64,000 bases of DNA from Pseudomonas sp. Irchel 3E13 (GTDB lineage: Bacteria > Pseudomonadota > Gammaproteobacteria > Pseudomonadales > Pseudomonadaceae), in NCBI RefSeq assembly GCF_900187455.1, contig NZ_FYDX01000021.1, forward strand, positions 60,419-124,418, in the 5' to 3' direction. Each line of letters starts with the position of its first letter. Within the stretch, counting starts at the first letter, position 1. Below the pieces are notes generated by a model, which had not been told where the DNA came from, did no database searches, and saw only the letters and a list, made by a program, of their open reading frames with translations. This document shows, piece by piece, positions 1 to 10,634 of the stretch. The translations under genes were made by a program, and so were the position numbers.

Positions 1-675
1 ATCGTCGGTCGCAGCGGCTGCGGCAAAAGTACCTTGCTGCGCCTGCTCGCCGGCCTCGACCAGCCTTCCGCCGGGCAACTGCTGGCCGGCAGCGCGCCGC
101 TCGCCGAGGCCCGCGAAGACACCCGCCTGATGTTCCAGGAAGCGCGCCTGCTGCCCTGGAAACGGGTGATCGACAACGTTGGCCTGGGCCTGCAAGGCAA
201 CTGGCAGGAACAGGCACGCAAGGCACTCGAGGCGGTCGGCCTGGCCGACCGCGCCAATGAATGGCCGGCGGCATTGTCCGGTGGACAGAAACAGCGTGTG
301 GCCCTGGCCCGCGCCCTGATCCACCAGCCACGCCTGCTGCTGCTGGACGAACCGCTGGGGGCGCTGGATGCCCTGACCCGGATCGAAATGCAGCAACTGA
401 TCGAAGACCTCTGGCGCAAGCATGGCTTCACCGTGCTGCTGGTGACCCACGACGTCGCCGAAGCCGTCGCGGTCGCCGACCGGGTGATCCTGATCGAGGA
501 CGGTGAAATCGGCCTCGACCTGCACGTGGACCTGCCACGGCCGCGGGTGCGTGGATCGCACCGCCTGGCCGCGCTGGAAACCGAAGTATTGAACCGTGTT
601 CTTTCGGTCCCGGGCATCCCGCCCGAGCCCGAACCCGTAGCACCCTTGCCTACGCAACTGCGCTGGGCTCATTGA
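1..675 (+). CDS. ssuB: Aliphatic sulfonate ABC transporter, ATP-binding subunit (5' end cut by window)
   Basis: This is the ATPase that would power import of alkanesulfonates as a sulfur source at the inner membrane. The reading frame is open from base 1, so the true start lies outside the window. The Walker A motif GRSGCGKS is encoded at bases 10-33, followed by the ABC signature LSGGQKQRVALARAL, Walker B LLLLDEPLGALD and the switch histidine in VTHD. The C-terminal tail rich in proline after the ABC fold is seen in Pseudomonas SsuB proteins. The next gene, 28 bases downstream, is an ssuF-type molybdopterin-binding protein, which matches the ssuEADCBF order known from Pseudomonas. The family call is secure. 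The exact substrate (sulfonate rather than taurine or nitrate) rests on this neighbour. Confidence 0.88.
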   Translation: MVGRSGCGKSTLLRLLAGLDQPSAGQLLAGSAPLAEAREDTRLMFQEARLLPWKRVIDNVGLGLQGNWQEQARKALEAVGLADRANEWPAALSGGQKQRVALARALIHQPRLLLLDEPLGALDALTRIEMQQLIEDLWRKHGFTVLLVTHDVAEAVAVADRVILIEDGEIGLDLHVDLPRPRVRGSHRLAALETEVLNRVLSVPGIPPEPEPVAPLPTQLRWAH

Positions 676-703
676 CCTCAGAACCTACAAAGGAAGCAAG
701 CAG

Positions 704-919
704 ATGACTATCAAAGCGATCAACGTGCGTAACCAGTTCAAGGGCACCGTTAAAGAAATCCTGGAAGGTCCGGTCCTGTCGGAAATCGACGTACAGACCG
801 CCTCGGGCATCGTCACTTCGGTGATCACCACCCGTTCGGTAAAAGAACTGGAACTGACCATTGGCAGCGAAGTGATTGCCTTCGTGAAATCCACCGAGGT
901 TTCCATCGCCAAGCTGTGA
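704..919 (+). CDS. ssuF: TOBE/Mop-domain molybdopterin-binding protein SsuF
   Basis: This 71-residue protein consists of one TOBE (Mop) domain, the small beta-barrel fold that binds molybdate or related oxyanions. The start MTIKAINVRNQFKG and the SVKELELTIGSEV segment are typical of single-domain molbindins. It starts 28 bases after ssuB behind a purine-rich ribosome site (AAAGGAAG), so the two genes are very likely co-transcribed. In P. putida the homologous last gene of the ssu operon is needed for growth on some sulfonates and sulfate esters. Its biochemical role there is not settled, so only the fold and the operon assignment are firm here. Confidence 0.88.
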   Translation: MTIKAINVRNQFKGTVKEILEGPVLSEIDVQTASGIVTSVITTRSVKELELTIGSEVIAFVKSTEVSIAKL

Positions 920-931
920 TTTGTGTGGCAT

Positions 932-1001
932 ATCGCGAGCAAGCTCGCTCCTACAGAGACTGGGAACACCGATCCCCTGTAGGAGCGAGCTTGCTCGCGA
1001 T
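932..1001. repeat. REP doublet (inverted pair) with GCGAGCAAGCTCGCTCC core
   Basis: Two perfect 24-base inverted copies (932-955 and 978-1001) flank a 22-base spacer. Each copy is itself partly palindromic (CGAGCAAGCTCG) and ends in CTCCTACA. This is the classic Pseudomonas fluorescens-group REP/REPIN arrangement. It lies between the ends of ssuF and the oppositely oriented TetR gene, where such elements usually sit, and could act as a weak bidirectional terminator. Confidence 0.9.
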
Positions 1002-1004
1002 TGC

Positions 1005-1631
1005 CTAACGCTTGGGCAAAAACGGCGGCAGATAAAGCCCCAGGTACGCCTCGAACACCCGCATCCCTTCCTCCGCCATCCGCGGCGTGATTTGCCCGTG
1101 CAACTGCATCGACCGGGCATACACCCGATCCCCCAGTTCCATCGCCAGGGCGAACACGTCCACGTCACGCGGCAGTTCCGGTAAACGGAAATGCTGCTCG
1201 AACAGCTTGTGCATCAGATCGCCCAGCTCGATATCGTGCTGACGATCCGCCTGGGTCACTTCGCTCAAACCATGCTGGGCCAGGATCAACTGCCGCGCCG
1301 CGGCGTCCTCGTGGTAGATCTCCAGCATGCGCATTTCCACCAGCCGCGAGAGGTCCCGCCAACTGTGCAGGGTCTGCGGATCGATGGGCGCTTGCAGGCA
1401 GGCGCGGAAGGCGCTGTGCACGTCCGCGGTGAGGGCTTCGAGCAGCGCCGGGACGCTGGCGAAGAAGTGATAAACGGACGAAGGCGGGATCTGCGCCCGC
1501 TCCGCCACGCTGTAGATCGACAGGCTGGCCACACCTTCGCTGGCCAGCAGGGTGCGGGCCGCGTCGAGGATCGAGTCGATCCGCGCCTGGCTGCGGGCGC
1601 GGGGTTTGCGAGGTGTGGTACCGCGACTCAT
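1005..1631 (-). CDS. TetR/AcrR-family transcriptional regulator
   Basis: This 208-residue protein begins with a basic stretch (MSRGTTPRKPRARSQ) followed by a TetR-type helix-turn-helix at about residues 15-60, including VAERAQIPPSSVYHFF. The remaining all-helical part would be the ligand-binding and dimerisation domain; its ligand cannot be read from the sequence. I chose ATG at 1631 because it gives the normal TetR N-terminus; a longer frame upstream would overlap gshA. The stop codon of gshA is only one base away, so the regulator is probably transcribed with gshA. What it regulates is unknown. Confidence 0.85.
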   Translation of the reverse strand: MSRGTTPRKPRARSQARIDSILDAARTLLASEGVASLSIYSVAERAQIPPSSVYHFFASVPALLEALTADVHSAFRACLQAPIDPQTLHSWRDLSRLVEMRMLEIYHEDAAARQLILAQHGLSEVTQADRQHDIELGDLMHKLFEQHFRLPELPRDVDVFALAMELGDRVYARSMQLHGQITPRMAEEGMRVFEAYLGLYLPPFLPKR

Positions 1632-1632
1632 A

Positions 1633-3231
1633 TCAGTTGCTGATCGCCAGGATGCTGGCCTGGTAGGCGCCGACGAACAGGTCGAAGTCACCGACTTCCT
1701 GTTTCTCCAGCTCGGCCTGCTCTTCCAGCGACTTGCGCGCCAGCGCTTCGAAACGCGCTTGCTCGTCCGCCGGCAGCGGCTCGCTGCGCAGGAACTCGGC
1801 GTGGAGCTGGCTCTGGCGCAGGGAGAAGCGGGCGAAGCTTTCCTGATGTTCGGTCATGCTCGCCAGCACCTGCGCCGACGGCGTCAGCGACGGATCGTCG
1901 ACCTTGGCGGCCTGTATTTGCAGGGCACGGGCGTGCTCGTCGCCGCCATGGGCACGATCAAGCAATTCGGCCAACGGCGCGATGCGTTCCAGCAACTCGC
2001 TGGCCCACGCCTTCAGCGTCACCGGCTGGCCGTCGCGTTGCAGTTCCAGGCCAGGGCGGCGGCCCTGCTTGACCACATTGAGGAAGTTGTCGGTGCACTG
2101 GCCGCACTCGCCATTTCCCAGCAGCGGGCTTTCTTCCAGCGCGCAGAACAGCAGGAATGCATCGAGGAAACGCGCCTGCGGCAGTTCGACGCCGGTCGGC
2201 AGGAACGGGTTGATGTCCAGGCAGCGTACTTCGATGTACTGGATGCCGCGGGACACCAATGCCTGGATCGGCCGCTCGCCGGTGTAGGTCACGCGCTTGG
2301 GGCGGATGTTGGAGTAGTACTCGTTTTCGATCTGCAGGATGTTGGTGTTGAGCTGCACCCACTCACCATCCTGGTGCGTGCCGATCTCGACATACGGCGG
2401 ATACGGCGTGGCCACGGCACGGCGCAGGCTGTCGGTGTAGCTGCTCAGATCGTTGTAGCAAGGGGTCAGGCCGGCCTGGGCGTTGCTCTGGTAACCGAGG
2501 TCGCTCATGCGCAGGCTGGTGGCCCACGGCAGGTACAGGGTGTCGGCGTCGAGGGCTTCCAGTTGATGCGGGCGACCGCGCAGGAAACCCGCGTCCAGCG
2601 CTGGCGACGCACCGAACAGGTACATCAGCAGCCAGCTATAGCGACGGAAATTGCGGATAAGGGCGATGTAGGCCGACGACTGGAACTCGCGGTCGTCGCC
2701 GTCGCGGCCTTCGGCTTCACGCAGCAGCGGCCAGAGTTTTTCCGGCAGCGAGAAGTTGTAATGGATACCGGCGATGCACTGCATGGTGCGGCCGTAGCGC
2801 AGGGCCAGGCCCTTGCGGTAGACGTACTTGAGCTGACCGATGTTGGAGGTGCCGTACCAGGCGATCGGGATGTCTTCCTCGGCCGGCAACGGGCACGGCA
2901 TCGACGGACTCCACAGGTACTCGCTGCCGAGCTTGCTGTAGGCGAAGCGATGGATGTTTTCCAGGCTTTCGAGGGTCTTCGCGGGATCGGCCAGCGCTGG
3001 CGTGATGAACTCCAGCAGCGACTCGGAATAATCGGTGGTGATCTGTTCGTGGGTCAGGGCGGCACCCAGGGCCTCGGGGTGCGGCGTCTGGGCCAGACGA
3101 CCGTCCTCTGTCACGCGCAGGCATTCACGCTCGATGCCGTGCAGGCACTGCTTGAGCAGAGAGAGGTTGTCGCCCTGGCCGAGCAGGCTCAGGCGGCGGT
3201 TGAGAAGTTCGCTCAAGATGGATTCCTTCAC
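1633..3231 (-). CDS. gshA: Glutamate-cysteine ligase (gamma-glutamylcysteine synthetase)
   Basis: This 532-residue enzyme joins glutamate and cysteine with ATP in the first, rate-limiting step of glutathione synthesis in the cytoplasm. The length and sequence match type-1 (proteobacterial) GshA. Landmarks include the N-terminal GIERECLRVTEDGRLAQTPHP segment, the TTDYSESLLEFITP metal/ATP region, the IAGIHYNFSLPEKLW motif, and IEVRCLDINPF in the C-terminal half. It is the first of a two-gene unit with the TetR regulator and lies beside tex and a thioesterase, the same order as around PA5203 in P. aeruginosa. The start at 3231 (MKESILSEL) gives a full-length protein. Confidence 0.96.
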   Translation of the reverse strand: MKESILSELLNRRLSLLGQGDNLSLLKQCLHGIERECLRVTEDGRLAQTPHPEALGAALTHEQITTDYSESLLEFITPALADPAKTLESLENIHRFAYSKLGSEYLWSPSMPCPLPAEEDIPIAWYGTSNIGQLKYVYRKGLALRYGRTMQCIAGIHYNFSLPEKLWPLLREAEGRDGDDREFQSSAYIALIRNFRRYSWLLMYLFGASPALDAGFLRGRPHQLEALDADTLYLPWATSLRMSDLGYQSNAQAGLTPCYNDLSSYTDSLRRAVATPYPPYVEIGTHQDGEWVQLNTNILQIENEYYSNIRPKRVTYTGERPIQALVSRGIQYIEVRCLDINPFLPTGVELPQARFLDAFLLFCALEESPLLGNGECGQCTDNFLNVVKQGRRPGLELQRDGQPVTLKAWASELLERIAPLAELLDRAHGGDEHARALQIQAAKVDDPSLTPSAQVLASMTEHQESFARFSLRQSQLHAEFLRSEPLPADEQARFEALARKSLEEQAELEKQEVGDFDLFVGAYQASILAISN

Positions 3232-3382
3232 ACGTCAGTCGCCGCAATATGGGGGTGGAGGTGACGGTCTACAAGGGTGGACAGAGGAACTGGCGTTGTC
3301 GCCTGGTTTTCGCAGGGAGTCGGCAGCGCCCGCGCACTGCCGAAAGTACCGCAAATTGGGAGTTTTCGGCTAGATCTGTAGG

Positions 3383-3406
3383 AAAAGCGCCCGCGTGATG
3401 GCGGGC
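3383..3406 (-). terminator. Rho-independent terminator after the tex-thioesterase pair
   Basis: On the minus strand a GCCCGC / GCGGGC stem (3401-3406 with 3389-3394, six-base loop) is followed by GC and TTTT, eight bases past the thioesterase stop codon. It would end the tex-thioesterase transcript. Confidence 0.65.
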
Positions 3407-3413
3407 AAAGTTT

Positions 3414-3797
3414 TTACAGCGCGGCGAAGGTTCCTTGTGCCTTCGCCACCAGTTTGTCGCCCTGGAAGACGTCGGCGTCGAGCACCAGCGTGCGCCGCCC
3501 GGCGTGCAACACCCGGGCGATGCACAGCACCTCGCCCTCGCTGACAGCCCGCACGTAGTTGATCTTGCATTCCAGCGTCACGCTGCGCCGATCAAAGCCA
3601 TGGCTGCTGGAGCAGGCCAGCCCCATGGCGATGTCGACCAGGCTGAAGATCGCGCCGCCATGCAGGAAGCCGCCGCGATTGCGCAAATGCGGCTCCAGCG
3701 CGAGGGCCACCTCTGCGACGCCTTCTTCAAGGCGTTGCAGGCGGCAGCCCAGCAACTGGCTGAAGGCGCTCTGAACGATATCTTCAGGCGCGTCCAT
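3414..3797 (-). CDS. PaaI-like hotdog-fold thioesterase
   Basis: This 127-residue protein has the hotdog signature RNRGGFLHGGAIFSLVDIA (about residues 40-58), in which HGG and the following acidic residue form the acyl-thioester site. A second conserved strand is VTLECKINYVRAVSEGE. The family hydrolyses acyl-CoA thioesters, often aromatic; the substrate here is unknown. Its start codon directly abuts the tex stop codon, so the two are translated from one message. The P. aeruginosa counterpart next to tex is also a thioesterase. Family assignment is firm, substrate is not. Confidence 0.85.
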   Translation of the reverse strand: MDAPEDIVQSAFSQLLGCRLQRLEEGVAEVALALEPHLRNRGGFLHGGAIFSLVDIAMGLACSSSHGFDRRSVTLECKINYVRAVSEGEVLCIARVLHAGRRTLVLDADVFQGDKLVAKAQGTFAAL

Positions 3798-6116
<2,319 letters not shown>

Positions 6117-6359
6117 AAAACCACCTGACAAATTGTGAATGCTTGGGCCGCGGAGCCCGCGCCGCAGGGGCGCCGGAGCAAGGCGGCTCTCGGTGAAAAG
6201 CGGCGCATTATACCCAGCGCACCGGGCTTGCGGTGATAGCCGCTGGCCAGCTTGCAGGACCGTTCTACTGGCACATGGGGAAAAATCTGCTAACAATGCA
6301 CACGGCACTGTCAAATGGCGGCTAAGCCATAATGCGCGCCGAGATTAAAGGAGCGACCC

Positions 6360-7100
6360 ATGAGCAGCACTGCACAAACAGCCGAAGGCGAAAAAATCCT
6401 CATCGTCGACGATGACCCTGGCCTGAGCAGCCTGCTGGAGCGATTCTTCACCAGCAAAGGCTACCGCGCGAGGGCTGTACCGAACGTCGAGCAGATGGAC
6501 CGCCTGCTGGCGCGTGAAGTCTTCAACCTGGTCGTCCTCGACCTGATGCTTCCCGGCGAAGATGGCCTTTCAGCCTGCCGCCGGCTGCGCGCGGCGAACA
6601 ATCAGGTCCCGATCATCATGCTCACCGCCAAGGGCGACGAGCTGAGCCGGATCAAGGGCCTGGAGCTGGGCGCCGACGATTACCTGGCCAAGCCATTCAA
6701 CCCCGACGAGCTGGTTGCGCGGGTCAAGGCGGTGTTGCGTCGGCAGACGCCTTCGGTACCGGGTGCTCCGGGCAGCGAGGATGAAACCGTCACGTTCGGC
6801 GACTACGAGCTGTCGCTGGCCACCCGCGAACTCAAGCGGGGTGAAGAAGTACATATGCTCACCACCGGCGAATTCGCGGTGCTCAAGGCGCTGGTCATGC
6901 ACGCTCGCGAGCCGCTGACCCGCGATAAACTGATGAACCTGGCCCGTGGTCGTGAATGGGATGCGCTGGAGCGTTCCATCGACGTGCAGATCTCGCGCCT
7001 GCGCCGGATGATCGAGCCGGATCCTTCCAAGCCGCGTTACATCCAGACAGTCTGGGGCGTCGGTTATGTGTTCGTGCCGGATGGTAATGCCGGCAAGTGA
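6360..7100 (+). CDS. ompR: OmpR-type response regulator (AmgR in P. aeruginosa)
   Basis: This 246-residue DNA-binding regulator has an N-terminal receiver domain (acidic pocket VDDD at residues 17-19, phospho-acceptor D61, conserved K in LAKPFNPDEL) and a C-terminal winged helix (TTGEFAVLKALVMHAREPLTRD, ending YIQTVWGVGYVFVPD). A good ribosome site (AAAGGAG) lies 9 bases before the ATG. It is followed by envZ in the same direction. The P. aeruginosa orthologue pair, AmgRS, is known to control the response to aminoglycosides and membrane stress. The gene diverges from tex, with the promoters of both in the 243-base gap. Confidence 0.95.
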   Translation: MSSTAQTAEGEKILIVDDDPGLSSLLERFFTSKGYRARAVPNVEQMDRLLAREVFNLVVLDLMLPGEDGLSACRRLRAANNQVPIIMLTAKGDELSRIKGLELGADDYLAKPFNPDELVARVKAVLRRQTPSVPGAPGSEDETVTFGDYELSLATRELKRGEEVHMLTTGEFAVLKALVMHAREPLTRDKLMNLARGREWDALERSIDVQISRLRRMIEPDPSKPRYIQTVWGVGYVFVPDGNAGK

Positions 7101-7129
7101 CCCCTCGTTTCAGGGAGTGAGTCATCAAC

Positions 7130-7160
7130 AGCAGGGCCACCGCAGGGTTGCCCTGCTTTT
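7130..7160 (+). terminator. Terminator-like hairpin between ompR and envZ
   Basis: An 8-base perfect stem (AGCAGGGC at 7130-7137 with GCCCTGCT at 7150-7157) with a 12-base loop runs into TTTT (7157-7160). It lies inside the 126-base gap between ompR and envZ, where it could reduce read-through into the kinase gene. The U-tract is short, so termination strength is uncertain. Confidence 0.5.
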
Positions 7161-7226
7161 GCATGAAGCGAAAGCCGTAAAGCCCGCGAGCCGCGCTCGT
7201 GCCTGCCTAGTGTGTAGCCGTTGTCC

Positions 7227-8540
7227 ATGAAAACCCCGCTGTGGTTCCCGCAAAGCTTTTTCGCCCGCACCCTGTGGCTGGTGCTCATCGTCGTCCTGTT
7301 CTCCAAGGCGCTCACCCTGGTCTATCTGCTGATGAACGAGGATGTGCTGGTTGATCGCCAGTACAGCCACGGCGTCGCCCTGACCCTGCGTGCCTACTGG
7401 GCGGCGGACGAGTCGGACCGGGAAAAGGTCGCCGAGGCCGCCGGGCTGATCCGGGTGACCGGCAACGGCGTACCCGAGGGCGAGCAGCACTGGCCTTACA
7501 GCGAGATCTACCAGCGCCAGATGCAGGCCGAGCTGGGCGCCGATACCGAAGTCCGGTTGCGCGTGCATTCGCCGCCGGCGTTGTGGGTGAGGGCGCCGAG
7601 CCTGGGCGACGACTGGCTGAAAGTCCCGCTTTACCCACATCCGTTGCGCGGCCAGAAAATCTGGAACGTGCTTGGCTGGTTTCTCGCCATCGGCCTGCTT
7701 TCCACGGCCTCGGCCTGGATCTTCGTGCGTCAGTTGAACCAGCCGCTCAAGCGCCTGGTGTTCGCCGCGCGGCAACTGGGCCAGGGCCGCAGTGTGCGTT
7801 TGCCGGTCAGCGATACGCCCAGCGAGATGACCGAGGTCTATCGCGCCTTCAACCAGATGGCCGAGGACGTCGAGCAGGCTGGGCGCGAGCGTGAATTGAT
7901 GCTCGCCGGGGTTTCCCATGACTTGCGCACGCCGCTGACCCGGCTACGGCTGTCGCTGTCGCTGATGGCCAACGACAGCGACCTGACCGACGACATGGTC
8001 CGCGACATTGAAGACATGGATGCGATCCTCGACCAGTTCCTCGCCTTCATTCGCGACGGTCGGGACGAGCCGGTGGAGGAGGTGGACCTGAGCGATCTGG
8101 TCCGCGAGGTGGTCGCGCCGTTCAACCAGCCCGAGGAGCAGGTGCGCCTGTGCCTTGAGCCGATCCCGCCGTTTCCGCTGCGCCGGGTATCGATGAAGCG
8201 TCTGTTGAACAACCTGATCGGCAACGCCCTGCACCATGCAGGGCAGGGCGTCGAAGTGGCGGCCTACGTTTCCGGTGACACCAGCGCGCCCTACGTCGTG
8301 CTGAGCGTGCTGGACCGCGGCGCTGGGATCGATCCCGGTGAGCTGGAAGCGATCTTCAACCCTTTCATTCGCGGTGACCGTGCCCGTAGCGGCAAGGGCA
8401 CCGGCCTGGGCCTGGCGATCGTCAAGCGGATCGCCGCCCAGCACGGCGGCAACGTCGAATTGCGCAACCGTTCGGGCGGCGGCATCGAAGCCCGAGTGCG
8501 GTTGCCGCTGGGGCTTCTGCTGCCTCGGGACGCTGTTTAA
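7227..8540 (+). CDS. envZ: EnvZ-type sensor histidine kinase (AmgS)
   Basis: This 437-residue inner-membrane kinase would phosphorylate the upstream regulator. It has transmembrane helices at about residues 14-35 and 144-167 around a periplasmic loop, then a HAMP linker (RQLNQPLKRLVFAARQLGQG), the phosphorylated H231 in GVSHDLRTPLTRLR, and a catalytic ATPase domain with N box (RLLNNLIGNALHHA), G1 box (LDRGAGIDPGEL) and G2 box (GKGTGLGLAIVKRIA). I chose ATG at 7227 over an in-frame TTG two codons earlier. Its stop codon overlaps that of the convergent rimK. The unusually long gap to ompR contains a hairpin. Confidence 0.94.
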   Translation: MKTPLWFPQSFFARTLWLVLIVVLFSKALTLVYLLMNEDVLVDRQYSHGVALTLRAYWAADESDREKVAEAAGLIRVTGNGVPEGEQHWPYSEIYQRQMQAELGADTEVRLRVHSPPALWVRAPSLGDDWLKVPLYPHPLRGQKIWNVLGWFLAIGLLSTASAWIFVRQLNQPLKRLVFAARQLGQGRSVRLPVSDTPSEMTEVYRAFNQMAEDVEQAGRERELMLAGVSHDLRTPLTRLRLSLSLMANDSDLTDDMVRDIEDMDAILDQFLAFIRDGRDEPVEEVDLSDLVREVVAPFNQPEEQVRLCLEPIPPFPLRRVSMKRLLNNLIGNALHHAGQGVEVAAYVSGDTSAPYVVLSVLDRGAGIDPGELEAIFNPFIRGDRARSGKGTGLGLAIVKRIAAQHGGNVELRNRSGGGIEARVRLPLGLLLPRDAV

Positions 8541-9442
8541 CCTTTCCCTTTGGTGCGGGTCAGATTTGGCCCGCCGTTCTTTTCCAGATGCTCGATGATC
8601 ATCCCGGCAACGTCCTTGCCGGTGGTGACCTCGATGCCTTCCAGGCCCGGTGAGGAATTCACCTCCATCACCAGCGGGCCGTGGTTGGAGCGCAGGATAT
8701 CCACACCGGCGACGCTCAGGCCCATGACCTTGGCGGCGCGGATCGCGGTCATGCGCTCTTCGGGCGTGACCTTGATCAGGCTGGCGGTGCCGCCGCGGTG
8801 CAGGTTGGAGCGGAACTCGCCCGGCTTGGCCTGACGCTTCATCGAGGCGATGACCTTGTCGCCGACCACGAAGCAGCGGATATCGGCGCCGCCGGCTTCC
8901 TTGATGTATTCCTGGACCATGATGTTCTGCTTCAGGCCCATGAACGCTTCGATCACCGACTCGGCGGCCTTGGTGGTTTCGCACAGCACCACGCCGATGC
9001 CCTGGGTGCCTTCGAGCACCTTGATCACCAGCGGGGCGCCATTGACCATCTGGATCAGGTCGGGGATGTCGTCCGGGGAGTGGGCGAAGCCGGTGACCGG
9101 CAGGCCGATGCCGCGCCGCGACAGCAACTGCAGCGAGCGCAGTTTGTCCCGGGAGCGGGCGATGGCGACGGATTCGTTGAGCGGGAACACGCCCATCATT
9201 TCAAACTGACGCAGCACGGCGCAGCCATAGAACGTTACCGAGGCACCGATGCGCGGGATCACCGCGTCGAAGCCTTCCAGCGGCTTGCCGCGATAGTGGA
9301 TCTGCGGCTTGTGGCTGGCGATGTTCATGTAGGCGCGCAGGGTATCGACCACAACCATTTCATGGCCCCGTTGCGTACCGGCCTCGACCAGGCGACGGGT
9401 GGAATACAGACGCGGGTTCCGCGACAGCACAGCGATCTTCAT
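8537..9442 (-). CDS. rimK: RimK ribosomal protein S6 glutamate ligase
   Basis: This 301-residue ATP-grasp ligase adds glutamate residues to the C-terminus of ribosomal protein S6. The N-terminal part (MKIAVLSRNPRLYSTRRLVEAG) and the ATP-grasp core are complete, with PLVIKVLEGTQGIGV, QEYIKEAGGADIRCFVVGD and the metal-binding VMEVNSSPGLEG. Its start overlaps the end of rimB by four bases, showing translational coupling. In P. fluorescens, RimK activity is known to alter ribosome composition and affect motility, virulence and surface behaviour and to respond to cyclic-di-GMP. Confidence 0.96.
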   Translation of the reverse strand: MKIAVLSRNPRLYSTRRLVEAGTQRGHEMVVVDTLRAYMNIASHKPQIHYRGKPLEGFDAVIPRIGASVTFYGCAVLRQFEMMGVFPLNESVAIARSRDKLRSLQLLSRRGIGLPVTGFAHSPDDIPDLIQMVNGAPLVIKVLEGTQGIGVVLCETTKAAESVIEAFMGLKQNIMVQEYIKEAGGADIRCFVVGDKVIASMKRQAKPGEFRSNLHRGGTASLIKVTPEERMTAIRAAKVMGLSVAGVDILRSNHGPLVMEVNSSPGLEGIEVTTGKDVAGMIIEHLEKNGGPNLTRTKGKG

Positions 9443-9921
9443 GCAACACCTGTGGAAGGGGTAATGGTGGCCGGGAACACCGGCTTGTCCTGAACGTATT
9501 TGACGCCTGGGTTGACCACCAACTGGCCATGCACCAGTGCCTTGGAGCCGAGCAACAGGCGGTAACGCATGGCCTTGCGACAGGCCAGGGTGAATTCGAC
9601 TTCCCAGACCCGGTCACCGAGCGCCAGCGGCGTGCGGATCACGTAGCGGACCTGGGCCTGGCCGTTGGAACTCTTGATGGTCTTCAACGTGACCAGTGGC
9701 GCTTCACAGCGGCGGTGGCGCAACTGCACGACCGAACCCAGATGAGCGTTGAAACGCACCCATTGCTCGCCGTCACGCATGAACGGTTCGACCTCGGTGG
9801 CATGCAGGCTGGAGGTGCTGGCGCCGGTGTCGATCTTGGCGCGCAGGCCGGCCAGGCCGAGGTCTGGCAGGGCCACCCACTCGCGCAAACCGATAACGCT
9901 CAAATGATCAAATGTCTTCAC
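9439..9921 (-). CDS. rimB: RimB, retropepsin-like protease of the rim operon (DUF785/RimK-associated)
   Basis: This roughly 160-residue protein belongs to the family formerly annotated as ATP-dependent zinc protease. It is built like a retropepsin, with the catalytic-type motif AKIDTGASTSSLHA near residues 28-41 and IKSSNGQAQVRYVIRTPLALG further on. In P. fluorescens the homologue RimB is encoded with rimK and modulates S6 modification. I chose GTG at 9921 because it gives the expected MKTFDHLSVIGLREW start; a TTG three codons upstream is possible. No clear ribosome site precedes it. It overlaps rimK by four bases and diverges from hslR. Confidence 0.88.
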   Translation of the reverse strand: MKTFDHLSVIGLREWVALPDLGLAGLRAKIDTGASTSSLHATEVEPFMRDGEQWVRFNAHLGSVVQLRHRRCEAPLVTLKTIKSSNGQAQVRYVIRTPLALGDRVWEVEFTLACRKAMRYRLLLGSKALVHGQLVVNPGVKYVQDKPVFPATITPSTGVA

Positions 9922-10029
9922 GATGCACAACCCGGAAAAAGTCGGTGAACTGTAAGCAGGCTGCGGACTTTTTGCATCCGCCAGTTACGGTAGTACAGTT
10001 CCATGACCGCTATGAATCGGAGCAGTGCA

Positions 10030-10428
10030 ATGGCACAACAACCGGAAGACGACAAGGTTCGTCTGGACAAGTGGCTCTGGGCCGCTCGTTTCTACAAAAC
10101 CCGCGCCCTGGCCAAGGCCGCGATCGAAGGCGGCAAGGTGCACTGTCGCGGCGAACGCTGCAAGCCTGGCAAGGAGCCACGTGTCGGTGAGGAATTCGTG
10201 CTGCGCACCGGCTTTGACGAGCGCACCATAGTGGTCAAGGCGCTCTCTGTGGTTCGCCGTGGGGCGCCCGAAGCACAGGCGCTGTATGCCGAGACCGAAG
10301 AAAGCATCGCCCGCCGCGAAAAGGCCGCCGATTTGCGCAAGGCCGGTGCCTTGGGTGTCACCACCGATGGGCGACCGACCAAGAAGCAGCGCCGGCAGAT
10401 TCATCAATTCCACGATTCGGTGGGCTGA
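10030..10428 (+). CDS. hslR: Hsp15, S4-domain ribosome-associated heat-shock protein
   Basis: This 132-residue protein carries an N-terminal S4 RNA-binding domain (VRLDKWLWAARFYKTRALAKAAIEGGKV, about residues 11-38) and a basic tail with GRPTKKQRRQI. Hsp15 recycles stalled 50S subunits that carry a nascent peptidyl-tRNA after heat shock. ATG at 10030 is preceded by CGGAG, which fixes the start; the longer frame from 10003 lacks a ribosome site. It is followed by hslO in the same direction, 206 bases away, the usual hslR-hslO neighbourhood. Confidence 0.93.
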   Translation: MAQQPEDDKVRLDKWLWAARFYKTRALAKAAIEGGKVHCRGERCKPGKEPRVGEEFVLRTGFDERTIVVKALSVVRRGAPEAQALYAETEESIARREKAADLRKAGALGVTTDGRPTKKQRRQIHQFHDSVG

Positions 10429-10634
10429 GCGGCCATTCGTCGCACGGGGACTGGTCAGCGGGTAGCCGATGGCACCAGAGTAATGGGCAGAACCCCCGGT
10501 CCTTGGATCGGGGAGCGAAATGGCCATAAACTAACGGTCTTTCGTGACAAAACCGATCACGCCTGCGCGGTGTGGCGGTACCGGCGCCCAACTGGCCCCT
10601 TGTCCTTTTCCCTCTTCAAAGAAAGCCTTTAGCC

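Noticed and set aside
1552..3264. 570-codon plus-strand frame opposite gshA
   Set aside because: It lies antisense to a complete, well-recognised gshA and its product has no known motif. Long antisense frames are common in high-GC DNA.
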